Assembly (NCBI RefSeq): GCF_900182785.1
Contig: NZ_FXTS01000005.1
Coordinates: 124,001-188,000 of the forward strand
Source of the DNA: Oceanospirillum linum
GTDB taxonomy: Bacteria; Pseudomonadota; Gammaproteobacteria; Pseudomonadales; Halomonadaceae
Direction: 5' to 3'
DNA: 64,000 nt
Shown here: positions 8,214 through 16,055 of the stretch, in pieces
How positions within the stretch are numbered: position 1 is the stretch's first letter
How the letters are laid out: every line of letters begins with the position of its first letter
The notes under the pieces: generated by a model
What the model saw: only the letters and a program-made list of their open reading frames with translations
What the model was told of the DNA's origin: nothing
Databases searched by the model: none
Translations under genes and position numbers: made by a program

Positions 8214-8261
8214 ACTTAACACCGCATTCTGCAACTTGTCCTCAGAAATACATTGTTAGGC
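8214..8261 (+). other. Short attC-like sequence between convergent gene ends
   Basis: ACTTAAC (fits RYYYAAC) and GTTAGGC (fits GTTRRRY) stand 48 bases apart. Between them are equal 5-base spacers, two 8-base boxes (ATTCTGCA and TCAGAAAT) that pair with one bulged base, and an 8-base loop. This is the layout of an integron attC site, in the direction of parDE. The outer boxes overlap the stop codons of parE and the HEPN gene. It is shorter than typical attC sites, no integrase is in the window, and the outer pairing is imperfect (one mismatch, one wobble). A chance match is possible. Confidence 0.35.
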
Positions 8262-8852
8262 GATTGTCTCATCAGCGGCTTCATTTATCGCAGCCATGTA
8301 AGGGACAATCACATTGATATAAGCCTTTAGGTCTCCAAAAGAAACATCCGCAGCTGTATCATTATGGTGGACAATGTTATTTCGCTTAGTAACAATTGTA
8401 TTTATCAGGTCTTTGTTGTTTTCAAAGCTTTCCTTTTTAGATAAGTCTACTCCTAGCAACTGAAATAACTTCAATGTTTTATATGGATTTGCCGAAATTT
8501 CATTCGCAATATCTTTCTTGGTGACTGGCAACGATATTTCATTGTAATTTAGATGTTTATCTTTTATTCCTGTAGCAAGCCTCCAATGTAAAAAGTTATG
8601 TGGAATCCGCGCAGAATGAATACGATTTGAAATTACCTGGCTATGCATAAACGCAACATCTTGCAGGAATGCTTCCAAGTAACTGCAAACACTTATGAGG
8701 TACGATTTAACAAAAAAGTTGACGTTCTCTATAAAAAGAACATCAGGATCATTAGCGAGCACTCTTTGTTCAGAGATATCAATCACATTTTTCAATGATT
8801 CAAATAACTCTGTGTACTGCGTTAAAGGACAAGAACTAGTTGATTGCGCCAT
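8256..8852 (-). CDS. HEPN-domain protein, probable RNase partner of a DUF262 protein
   Basis: 198 residues, mostly helical. Near the C-terminus is TKRNNIVHHND, containing R157-x4-H162, the RX4-6H catalytic motif of HEPN ribonucleases. The N-terminal half (VNFFVKSYLISVCSYLEAF) fits the first HEPN helices of the MAE_28990/RiboL-PSP type. Its start overlaps the end of the DUF262 gene by 17 bases, so the two are translationally coupled. Such HEPN proteins are commonly toxins or effectors in defence modules. RNase activity here is inferred from the motif. The DNA looks A+T-richer than the surroundings, consistent with transfer. Confidence 0.75.
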   Translation of the reverse strand: MAQSTSSCPLTQYTELFESLKNVIDISEQRVLANDPDVLFIENVNFFVKSYLISVCSYLEAFLQDVAFMHSQVISNRIHSARIPHNFLHWRLATGIKDKHLNYNEISLPVTKKDIANEISANPYKTLKLFQLLGVDLSKKESFENNKDLINTIVTKRNNIVHHNDTAADVSFGDLKAYINVIVPYMAAINEAADETIA

Positions 8853-9882
8853 CTAACAAAGGTCTCCATAAGTTTCTTCGTCTTAAAATGGACGTTTTTT
8901 TCTGCAAACCGCCAGATAGTGTACGTCTAAAATCATCACTTTTGCACAGTTGATCATAAGCACTTTTAATCTTTTCTTTATTAGTTAGAACCAACTTTGG
9001 ATCCAGCAGCCCAACAGTAAGCATGAGCAAATCGTAATGAATCATTCCTTGCTTGGGGCGATCCCTCGTTGCATCCAAGAATAAATCTTCACCAAAAACA
9101 TCTTTACAGTTTTTCAAAGCGCTATTAAATTGGTTGCGCAGTTGATCAATTTCTTTATCAGTCGCTTCAAAATTATGCTCCATGTAACTATCGAGGAAGT
9201 CACTCAGGACATCATTAAACTCCGCAAGTTGAAGATCCTCTAAAAATGCAAAAAACCTAAGTACCTGTTCTTCAGGTTCTCGATCATTTCTTACCCTGTT
9301 ACCGCCATCTACAATGCCAAAATTCTTAATTTCATCTATTTCAGCCAACTCAACCAATAGATCGTCAAGTGCCCCAGGGTAAATGGCATGCCTTATTTCT
9401 TGTGCGCTGAGTTCAACAGCCCCCTGATTGAGCCTAGCAAAAATTTCCCTAATGAGTTTTTTCGGGTTTTCTTTACGAAGAACAATGCAACGAATTGTTG
9501 TTGATTCAAGCTCAGCTTGTAAATCGCCAAGCTCAGAAAACTTCTTACCTTCTAGATTTTTAAACGTTGTCATTCCCTCTAAAGCAAATTCATCGTTAAA
9601 AAATCTAGCTATAGTCGTTAATCGTTGTACACCATCAATTACTAACTGTCTTCTATCATCATCCTCCGCGAAATAGCATGAGGGTAGTGGGATACGCATT
9701 AGACATGATTCAATAAACTTTGAAGCTCTTCCCCAACCATCCTTATCCCATTTGTATTTCCTCTGAAAATCTGGATTCAAAACTGTCTTTGGAGTCTCTG
9801 CTGTAATTCTTGAGACCAGCGTTTCGAAAGGATAATCAATTGGGTATAGATTCAACGTTTTTTCTTCAAGCTCATTACTCAT
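8836..9882 (-). CDS. DUF262 (GmrSD/ParB-like) protein
   Basis: 348 residues. The N-terminal half is a DUF262 domain: LNPDFQRKYKW at about 36-45, then IPLPSCYF and the VIDGVQRLTTI motif at about 81-91, which corresponds to the DGQQR nucleotide-binding motif of the ParB/sulfiredoxin-like fold. The rest is helical (IREIFARLNQGAVELSAQEIRH is typical of the family). DUF262 proteins occur in type IV restriction enzymes (GmrS part of GmrSD) and BrxU-like defence proteins. This one lacks the DUF1524 HNH nuclease domain usually fused to it, and instead overlaps a HEPN gene, so the HEPN protein may be the effector. Confidence 0.85.
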   Translation of the reverse strand: MSNELEEKTLNLYPIDYPFETLVSRITAETPKTVLNPDFQRKYKWDKDGWGRASKFIESCLMRIPLPSCYFAEDDDRRQLVIDGVQRLTTIARFFNDEFALEGMTTFKNLEGKKFSELGDLQAELESTTIRCIVLRKENPKKLIREIFARLNQGAVELSAQEIRHAIYPGALDDLLVELAEIDEIKNFGIVDGGNRVRNDREPEEQVLRFFAFLEDLQLAEFNDVLSDFLDSYMEHNFEATDKEIDQLRNQFNSALKNCKDVFGEDLFLDATRDRPKQGMIHYDLLMLTVGLLDPKLVLTNKEKIKSAYDQLCKSDDFRRTLSGGLQKKTSILRRRNLWRPLLDGAIN

Positions 9883-10061
9883 TATGTATTCCTATATTTT
9901 GTTAACTTTCCACTTCCGCATAACATTACAATCATAGACAGATACGCTTTTCCGATTGCCAATATACCGACAAGCACTGAGGAAGTATTTTGATTAGAAA
10001 GGAATAATTCAGTTTTCTGATCTGACCGCTTCCCTGCAACGCGCCTGCGTCTATCTCATTT

Positions 10062-10088
10062 AAAAGGCAGCTCTGTAAGCTGCTTTTA
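10062..10088 (+). terminator. Rho-independent terminator of a possible lost gene
   Basis: GCAGCT pairs with AGCTGC around a short loop, flanked by AAAAGG on the left and TTTTAT on the right. No intact plus-strand gene precedes it; only a short C-terminal remnant does. Confidence 0.5.
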
Positions 10089-10186
10089 TCCGTACATTAC
10101 TAATTCAACCGAGTCTAACAGAGACACCAAAGTGATCACACTCCCCAAACAGCTGATAAACCTGACAAACCTCAACTAACAGCCAT

Positions 10187-10211
10187 AAAAAAACCCCGCC
10201 ATATGGCGGGG
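10187..10211 (-). terminator. Strong rho-independent terminator of the indolepyruvate oxidoreductase gene
   Basis: CCCCGCC, loop ATAT, GGCGGGG; on the minus strand the stem is followed by seven T. It lies about 185 bases beyond the stop of the oxidoreductase gene, so the message carries a structured 3' leader containing two further hairpins. Confidence 0.85.
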
Positions 10212-10312
10212 TAAATATGCAGAGTTCAGCAAGAGAGCTGAGCTGATACGGTGTGTGCTAAACCCCGTATCCGGCAGAACAGGAGAACTGCCGTTCCTAA
10301 CAACGAACGATT

Positions 10313-10339
10313 CCTTCCCTTCGACTAGCTCAGGGAAGG
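10313..10339. repeat. Hairpin containing a TTCGACTAGCTCAGG core
   Basis: CCTTCCCT pairs perfectly with AGGGAAGG around TCGACTAGCTC. The core resembles the TTCGACAAGCTCAGG type of dispersed repeat seen in many proteobacterial genomes (recalled, not checked). Confidence 0.45.
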
Positions 10340-10347
10340 CAGACTCC

Positions 10348-10381
10348 ACCGGTGGCACGCCCCAAAGGTAAAGCCACCGGT
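10348..10381. repeat. 9-bp inverted repeat just after the oxidoreductase stop
   Basis: ACCGGTGGC and GCCACCGGT are separated by 16 bases. It begins 14 bases beyond the stop codon of the minus-strand gene. There is no T-tract, so mRNA 3' protection is more likely than termination. Confidence 0.5.
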
Positions 10382-10394
10382 TAGACCCGCCAGC

Positions 10395-13300
10395 TTATGG
10401 CTGGTGGATCTGCACGGCTGGAATCTGTTGTCCATCAACAGCCGGGGCTTTCTTACCACCCTGACCTTTGCTGGACGAGGACAGATCAGAGAACACCTTC
10501 TCTGCCTTCTCATACCGCACCTGGCGATATCCTTTGATGTTATCCAGTCGTACCAGTGCTTTGCGCTGGTCGCCAGTCATTCCGGGAATAACCTCCAGCA
10601 GTTCACGACGGACACGGTGTGCAATCTCATGCTCGCGGGCATGAACTTTAGCCTGGGCCTTGCGCAACCATCGCTGATGACGGAAGGTTTTCAGCATCCA
10701 GTTTTTCGGTGAAAACTCAAACGCGATGCGACGATTGAACAGATCAAACTCAGGGCGGTTCAGGTGCTTAATCTCAAAACCGGTGCCCAGGTGTCTGTAG
10801 GCAGTTTCGTCACGGGATTTCTTAACCGGTGACACCATAAGGTGTGCGGTAAAGACTTCATCTTTGATCCAGTAAGTCTTACACAGAGCACGCAGGGCGA
10901 TACGCTGCAGGGCCACATCGGAATAAAGCGTTGCCACTTTTTCAGCGTCAGCAATAAAAGCATCCAGAGAGGCGGCACGATCATAGACCACAACATCATG
11001 GATGTAGTTTGCCAGATGATCACCCTCGATCTCCGGGAAGAGACCCTGTAAACGTGTCAGGCCGTTATCGTACAGTGTGATCAGTTGGTCTTTGTTCTCA
11101 AACAGACCGGCGCTGTCGGCCACGCTGTTACGGAAGGCGCTAACCATCTGGCCATCAGTGTCACCACTGTGCGGCAGAAATTCATTACGGAAGGCTTCAA
11201 CACCCATTTCAACAACACGGCGGCCCAGTTCAAAGGCTTTCCAGTTGTTGTCAAATTCCGCTTTAGGTACACCACGACGGAAGGCACCACGCATATTCTC
11301 TTCCGTGAACGGCAACATACCTTTCTGGTACGCCACGCCGAGCAGTACCGCAGATGCGTAAACGCTTTTACCCAGCTGACGGTGCGCTACCGCTTTCATG
11401 GGGCTGAATAAAGCCCGCTCTTTCAGCTTATTGTCGATCACTTCCCGCAGTTTTTCGGCTTTTAACACATCCTGTTCTTCGCCGTAATCCAGTAGAATTG
11501 ACAGGGGAATCTGGAACTCTTCATCCAGTAGCGCTAGTCCATAGGGCGCCAGGAAGTTCAGTGCGGCGCTACCATCCAACAGATCCGGTGACAGTACCAG
11601 ATCCGCTGTGCCTAAAGGGGTGATGGCGCTGGCGGATTTCTCGCGGTTAAAGATGCTCAGGTGACCGGTTACGCGACCATTACGCTGAGCCAGACCTTTC
11701 TGGTCCATAAACTTAAAGTCGAGTCCATCAAGACCGTTCATCTCTTCAGCAGCTTCTGCCAGTACACGGGAGATGGTGGTGACACCGGAACCGCCGACAC
11801 CGGTAATCACGACACGCCAGTCCTGACCTTCCAGAATATCTTCGAAGGCTTTACTACGATCCGGTTCCGGCAGTGCGTCTGTGGCAGCCCGTGTTATGGG
11901 CTGATTCGCACCACTTTCCTGGGCGTAGCGTGTCGGGTGATAGTTGATCACATTCACCTGCTCAAAACTCGGGCAAGCCAGAATTTTGGAGCAGTAACCG
12001 TCCGATACGCAGATCTGAGGGTCAATAAACATTTTCGGCCCGTAGGCATCTTCGGTCTGAGACAGCCCCGGACAACCGGTCATCTCAACGCAGGCACGGC
12101 AATCTTCACAGGCAGACGTGTTGATCTGGAAGAAGGTCTGAACCGGCTTGGTTTCGCCAGCGCCAAAGATTTTACGGTCTTCACGTTTCTTACGTGCGGC
12201 AAAGGTCAGACCGCACTCTTTGTCAGAAACAATTACTTTGGTGCCCTGTTTCTTCACCAGCTGCTTCAGCATATTGCGGTAGAAGTAACGGTCAGACGGG
12301 TTGACCTCAATCGCTTCATCAACGCCCATACCCCGTACCAGATTCAGCATATCCTGTTCCGGGCGCTTGCGCCCTTCCACAGACTCACCGGTGCTGGGTG
12401 ACATCTGGTGACCGGTCATGGCGGTGAAGTCATTATCCAGCACGATATAGGTGATATTATGACCCAGCTGTACCGAGTTAGAGATGGCGCTCAATCCAGA
12501 GTGGAAGAAGGTTGAGTCGCCCATCAGAACCACGGACGGATTGGTGGAGAACAGATCCATACCAGCACCGAAGGCACCACCCTGCCCCATGGCGGAGATG
12601 TCATGCATCTCCTTGAACGGTTCCAGGAACGACAGGGAGTAACAGCCTACATCACCGTGGGAGATCAGGTTGATACCATCTTCCTCTTTGAAAACCTTGC
12701 GCAGCTCTTTCAGCAGACTCAGGGTTTCACGGTGCGGACAGCCCGGACAGAAGGTTGGCAGACGCATCGGCAGCGCCTGATCCAGCTTGATAAGCTCTGG
12801 CTGTTTCTGCTGACACGGACGCAGCCCCAGAATACCCATCAGTTCGTCCAGTTTGCTATGCAAGATCTCGTAGGAGATGCCTCCGTCCGCCGGGAAGCCT
12901 TCAATCACTTTTTCACTACCAAGCTCACCACCGACAACGCGATCAGCAAACTCTTTACCGTAGATATGAACCTTTACGCCGTGTTCCTGGCACAGATGGA
13001 TCAGTTCGTTCTCCAGGAAGCCACGCTTCTCTTCAACCACCACCAGAGTGTCCAACTTCTGCAACCAGGGCACCAGCAGGTCATCCACCAGCGGATAGGA
13101 GCAGGCCACTTTGTACAGTGAAAAATCATCCAGATAGTGTTCTTCCTGCATAATCTGGCGCAGGGTTTCAAAGACAACACCGGAAGAGATAAAGCCGATT
13201 TTGCTGTCGCTGTTACCGTACTGACGATCCAGTGCCAGATCCTTCAGCACTTTTTTCGCCCTCGGGAAACGCTCACGAATCAGACGCTGGTCAGCACCCA

Positions 13301-13964
13301 GGGAGTTAGGCGGCACCATAACACTGGCAGCCAGATCAAAGGTGCTCGGATCAAAATCGGTCAGCGCGTTAGGGACTTCAGACTCTTCTCCCATCTCCAC
13401 ACGACCACCGCCTTCTGCAATAAAGGTAGTGACCAGTACACCGGCATACAGAGAAGAGCGCTGAGATAGGGTCAGGGCGTGGGCGATCCAGTCTTTCAGC
13501 TCCTGAGGGCTGGATGGCTCAAGGAAGGGCATATGCAGATGCTTAAACAGATAACGGGAATCTGCAGCGGTTGCGGTGGACATCGACCAGGGGTCATCAC
13601 CCACAACCACGACAACACCGGAGTGAATCGATTCGCCGGTTTCAGGATCAATATAAGGCTGACCGGGGTTAGCAAAGTTACCGACAGAAAGGGCATCAGA
13701 GGCCACATGCAGTCCCATGGACTTCATGCCCACCATCACATTACGACCAGCCTGTTTGGCACCACCGGCCATAGCAGCAGCATTGGCTTCGGTATTACCC
13801 AGCGCGACACGGATACCTTTCTCTTTCAGCTCGTTTTTACGGGCGTGCAGAATATTAAAGTAGTCCGCTAATGGAGAGCCCGGATAACCGGTATAAAGCG
13901 AGAAGCCCGCCTCAATACCGCCCTGAATAATCAGTTCGTTACCGTTCAGAATTTTATACGTCAT
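10395..13964 (-). CDS. Indolepyruvate ferredoxin oxidoreductase, fused three-domain form
   Basis: 1189 residues. Oxidatively decarboxylates aryl pyruvates (indolepyruvate, phenylpyruvate) to aryl-CoA, using thiamine pyrophosphate and iron-sulfur clusters, in aromatic amino acid breakdown. Domains in order: PYR-like N-terminus (YTGYPGSPLADYF near 25; about 1-390); TPP domain with FCPGCPHRE (405-412) and GDSTFFHSG to LDN (482-511); a ferredoxin segment with Cys 619/622/625/631 and Cys 652/658/664; then a gamma-type domain starting VVITGVGGSGVTT (about 718-730) and a C-terminal DUF6537-like region. The length fits the fused proteobacterial enzyme. The gene is alone on its strand and diverges from a MocR-type regulator 465 bases away, which may control it. 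Confidence 0.95.
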   Translation of the reverse strand: MTYKILNGNELIIQGGIEAGFSLYTGYPGSPLADYFNILHARKNELKEKGIRVALGNTEANAAAMAGGAKQAGRNVMVGMKSMGLHVASDALSVGNFANPGQPYIDPETGESIHSGVVVVVGDDPWSMSTATAADSRYLFKHLHMPFLEPSSPQELKDWIAHALTLSQRSSLYAGVLVTTFIAEGGGRVEMGEESEVPNALTDFDPSTFDLAASVMVPPNSLGADQRLIRERFPRAKKVLKDLALDRQYGNSDSKIGFISSGVVFETLRQIMQEEHYLDDFSLYKVACSYPLVDDLLVPWLQKLDTLVVVEEKRGFLENELIHLCQEHGVKVHIYGKEFADRVVGGELGSEKVIEGFPADGGISYEILHSKLDELMGILGLRPCQQKQPELIKLDQALPMRLPTFCPGCPHRETLSLLKELRKVFKEEDGINLISHGDVGCYSLSFLEPFKEMHDISAMGQGGAFGAGMDLFSTNPSVVLMGDSTFFHSGLSAISNSVQLGHNITYIVLDNDFTAMTGHQMSPSTGESVEGRKRPEQDMLNLVRGMGVDEAIEVNPSDRYFYRNMLKQLVKKQGTKVIVSDKECGLTFAARKKREDRKIFGAGETKPVQTFFQINTSACEDCRACVEMTGCPGLSQTEDAYGPKMFIDPQICVSDGYCSKILACPSFEQVNVINYHPTRYAQESGANQPITRAATDALPEPDRSKAFEDILEGQDWRVVITGVGGSGVTTISRVLAEAAEEMNGLDGLDFKFMDQKGLAQRNGRVTGHLSIFNREKSASAITPLGTADLVLSPDLLDGSAALNFLAPYGLALLDEEFQIPLSILLDYGEEQDVLKAEKLREVIDNKLKERALFSPMKAVAHRQLGKSVYASAVLLGVAYQKGMLPFTEENMRGAFRRGVPKAEFDNNWKAFELGRRVVEMGVEAFRNEFLPHSGDTDGQMVSAFRNSVADSAGLFENKDQLITLYDNGLTRLQGLFPEIEGDHLANYIHDVVVYDRAASLDAFIADAEKVATLYSDVALQRIALRALCKTYWIKDEVFTAHLMVSPVKKSRDETAYRHLGTGFEIKHLNRPEFDLFNRRIAFEFSPKNWMLKTFRHQRWLRKAQAKVHAREHEIAHRVRRELLEVIPGMTGDQRKALVRLDNIKGYRQVRYEKAEKVFSDLSSSSKGQGGKKAPAVDGQQIPAVQIHQP

Positions 13965-14197
13965 GACCTTGCCTTATCATTGTTCTGGACTGGGCTACCC
14001 TTCTATGACCTGAGCCATTGAAAGACCTGAGCCGGATAACACAGTCGAAAGGGTCAAAATGCAGATCTCAGTCTGGGGTGTTTTGAAACCCACAATCACG
14101 GTGACTGATGCAGTATGTCTGCCTTTATAATTTTGATAAGACTATTCTGGTCAATTACAGCGGGAGCTTGCAGAGCTAGTTTCTGCTCATTTAAGCA

Positions 14198-14225
14198 GTA
14201 CAGTTGCAAAAAAAACCAACTGTAC
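14198..14225. promoter_or_regulatory. Perfect 9-bp inverted repeat, candidate operator between oxidoreductase and MocR genes
   Basis: GTACAGTTG, a 10-base A-rich spacer and CAACTGTAC. The half-site centres are 19 bases apart, about two helical turns, as suits a dimeric GntR-type domain. It lies 205 bases before the MocR start and 233 bases before the oxidoreductase start in the shared promoter region, and has no T-tract to suggest a terminator. Confidence 0.6.
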
Positions 14226-14429
14226 CGATCATTCTGACGTAAACTGTAATGATCCAAAGTGTTACAAATACGTTAGGATAAGGTTAAATATCAGTAACAC
14301 TTTAACGCTGTTACCCAGTAGCAATAATTCTGCAACCCATAACACCTGTTCAGAGACGTCCAAATATCTGACCAGTGTAAAGCTACCCCTTCCGGGGAAA
14401 ACAATAAAAAAGAAGACTGCGCCCTGCTT

Positions 14430-15977
14430 ATGACACAACCCGCTTCGCACAACCAGACCCTGTATCAGCAAATCGCCGATGAACTGGCTCGCCAGATAAC
14501 TGAAGGCATTTTCCAACCGGGTGATAAACTGCCCTCAATCCGTAAGCTTAGCCAGCAGCGCTCCGTAAGCATCGCAACCATACAAAGCGCCTACGAGCAG
14601 CTGGAGCTACAACACCTGATTGAATCCCGGCCCCAGTCCGGTTTTTATGTGCGCCAGCCCGTAACACCCACCTATGGCGGTACACTTTCGGAGAAGTCCG
14701 GCATCAGCCGTATGCTGTCACCTTTTGGCTCGGAAGCTGGCCAGTCCTGCGAACTACCAACGCCGGATCAGCATACCGATCTGAGCCTGCCCACGGCGGT
14801 GAGTATCAAACAATCCGCCAGTGAGGTACTGCGCCGCTGCCAGCAGCCGGAGTTGATCAATCTGGGCACAGCGATTCCCAGCCCCGACTTTCTGCCGGTA
14901 AAACAGTTGCAACGTATTATGGGTAGTCTGGTACGTAAACGCATGGATGAGGTGGTGGTGTCAGTTTTCCCGCCAGGGCTCGAGGAGTTACGCAACCAGA
15001 TTGCCAAGCGCATGGCAGAATCCGGTTGCCATGTGGCGGCAAATGAGATTGTGATCACCAACGGTTGTCAGGAGGCTCTGACCCTCTGCCTGCGCGCCGT
15101 AGCTCAACCCGGTGATGTTATTGCCATCGAAAGCCCGGCATTTGTCGGTTTGCTGCAAACCATTGAATCCCTGGGTATGAAAGCGCTGGAAATTCCAACA
15201 CACCCACAAAAAGGGATCAGCCTGGAAGCGCTGCAACTGGCGCTGCAGCAGTGGCCGGTTAAGGCCGTCGCCCTTGTACCCACCTATAATAATCCTCTGG
15301 GCTTTACTATGCCGGTTGAGCACCGCCGTAAGTTACTGACATTACTAAAGCCTTTGAGCATTCCGGTGATAGAAGATGATCTGTTTGGTGACCTGGATTA
15401 CTCCGGCAACCGGACACCGGCCATTAAAGCCTATGATGAAGACGGACTGGTGCTGTACTGCTCATCGGTTTCAAAATCCATCGCCTCCGGCTTGCGGGTG
15501 GGTTGGGTGTCCGGTGGACGCTACCAGCAGCATATTGAGTTTCTGAAGTCGTTCAGCAGTGTCGGCACGTCAACACTGAGTCAGATGGCAGTAGCGGAGT
15601 TTATGGCTAACGGGGGTTATGACCGGCATCTGCGCCGTATTCAGGCGGCCTATGCCCGGCAGGTACAATTGATGGGTGAAGCGGTGAGCCGTTGGTTCCC
15701 GGAAGGCACCACACTGACCCGCCCCATGGGAGGTTATATTCTCTGGGTAGGGCTGCCCGGAAAAGTTGATACCTTTCAGTTACACCACAGGGCACTGGAG
15801 CAAGGTATCGGCATTATGCCGGGCAAGCTGTTTTCCGCCCGGGATCATTATCAGAACTTTCTGCGGGTTAACTGCGCCATTATCTGGGATGAACAAGTGG
15901 ATAATGCCGTGCGTTGTCTTGGGGAGTTAGCTCAGGAGCTGCTGGCAACCGAGGGTGAACCCGGAGAGGAAGCGTGA
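14430..15977 (+). CDS. MocR-family transcriptional regulator (GntR HTH + aminotransferase fold)
   Basis: 515 residues. Winged-helix GntR domain at 10-78 (IFQPGDKLPSIRKLSQQR, SVSIATIQSAYEQLE), a linker of about 55 residues, then a class I aminotransferase-like domain. PLP-site residues are visible: YNNPLG at 286-291, EDD at 315-317 and the Schiff-base lysine K349 in SSVSKSIASG. MocR proteins bind PLP or PLP-amino acid adducts and control neighbouring metabolic genes. The divergent indolepyruvate oxidoreductase, an enzyme downstream of aromatic aminotransferases, is a sensible target (inference). The candidate operator at 14198-14225 lies between them. Confidence 0.9.
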   Translation: MTQPASHNQTLYQQIADELARQITEGIFQPGDKLPSIRKLSQQRSVSIATIQSAYEQLELQHLIESRPQSGFYVRQPVTPTYGGTLSEKSGISRMLSPFGSEAGQSCELPTPDQHTDLSLPTAVSIKQSASEVLRRCQQPELINLGTAIPSPDFLPVKQLQRIMGSLVRKRMDEVVVSVFPPGLEELRNQIAKRMAESGCHVAANEIVITNGCQEALTLCLRAVAQPGDVIAIESPAFVGLLQTIESLGMKALEIPTHPQKGISLEALQLALQQWPVKAVALVPTYNNPLGFTMPVEHRRKLLTLLKPLSIPVIEDDLFGDLDYSGNRTPAIKAYDEDGLVLYCSSVSKSIASGLRVGWVSGGRYQQHIEFLKSFSSVGTSTLSQMAVAEFMANGGYDRHLRRIQAAYARQVQLMGEAVSRWFPEGTTLTRPMGGYILWVGLPGKVDTFQLHHRALEQGIGIMPGKLFSARDHYQNFLRVNCAIIWDEQVDNAVRCLGELAQELLATEGEPGEEA

Positions 15978-16055
15978 TAAAAACACTCTTCCCCTCCCGG
16001 ACTTCCGTTGGTTCCGGCCTCAAGGGCTGGCACCATCAATGATCTACGAGTACCC

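Larger units (their letters stand above)
6738..8219 (+). pseudogene. parE: ParE toxin gene split by an IS256-family insertion
   Basis: The first 73 codons (6738-6956) encode a ParE/RelE-fold toxin up to GSHVIFY. The frame then enters the insertion and stops at 7004 after foreign residues. Removing the element plus one copy of the 8-bp duplication joins 6956 to 8139 and restores the frame: QQTGNQQIRVIRILHKSMDV and a TAA at 8217-8219. That gives a normal 99-residue ParE. The restored C-terminal RVIRILHKSMD block is highly typical of ParE, which poisons DNA gyrase. As it stands the toxin lacks its last strand and is probably inactive, leaving parD as an orphan antitoxin. Confidence 0.9.
9883..10394. 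other. Intergenic region with four hairpins and a possible gene remnant
   Basis: No full gene. A plus-strand frame ending FSDLTASLQRACVYLI then TAA at about 10060 is followed directly by a terminator (10062-10088), which looks like the tail of a lost gene. Two more hairpins and a minus-strand terminator follow; each is listed separately. This is a plausible right edge of the accessory patch. Confidence 0.4.

Noticed and set aside
8214..8261. The same segment as a rho-independent terminator
   Set aside because: The inner stem is only five to six pairs around a long loop and no T-tract follows on either strand.
10114..10385. GTCTAAC and its exact complement GTTAGAC as another attC pair
   Set aside because: They are about 270 bases apart, too far for an attC site, and the inner sequence has terminators rather than paired L boxes.
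11661..12401. 246-residue plus-strand frame
   Set aside because: It is antisense to the well-supported indolepyruvate oxidoreductase gene, with no family features.
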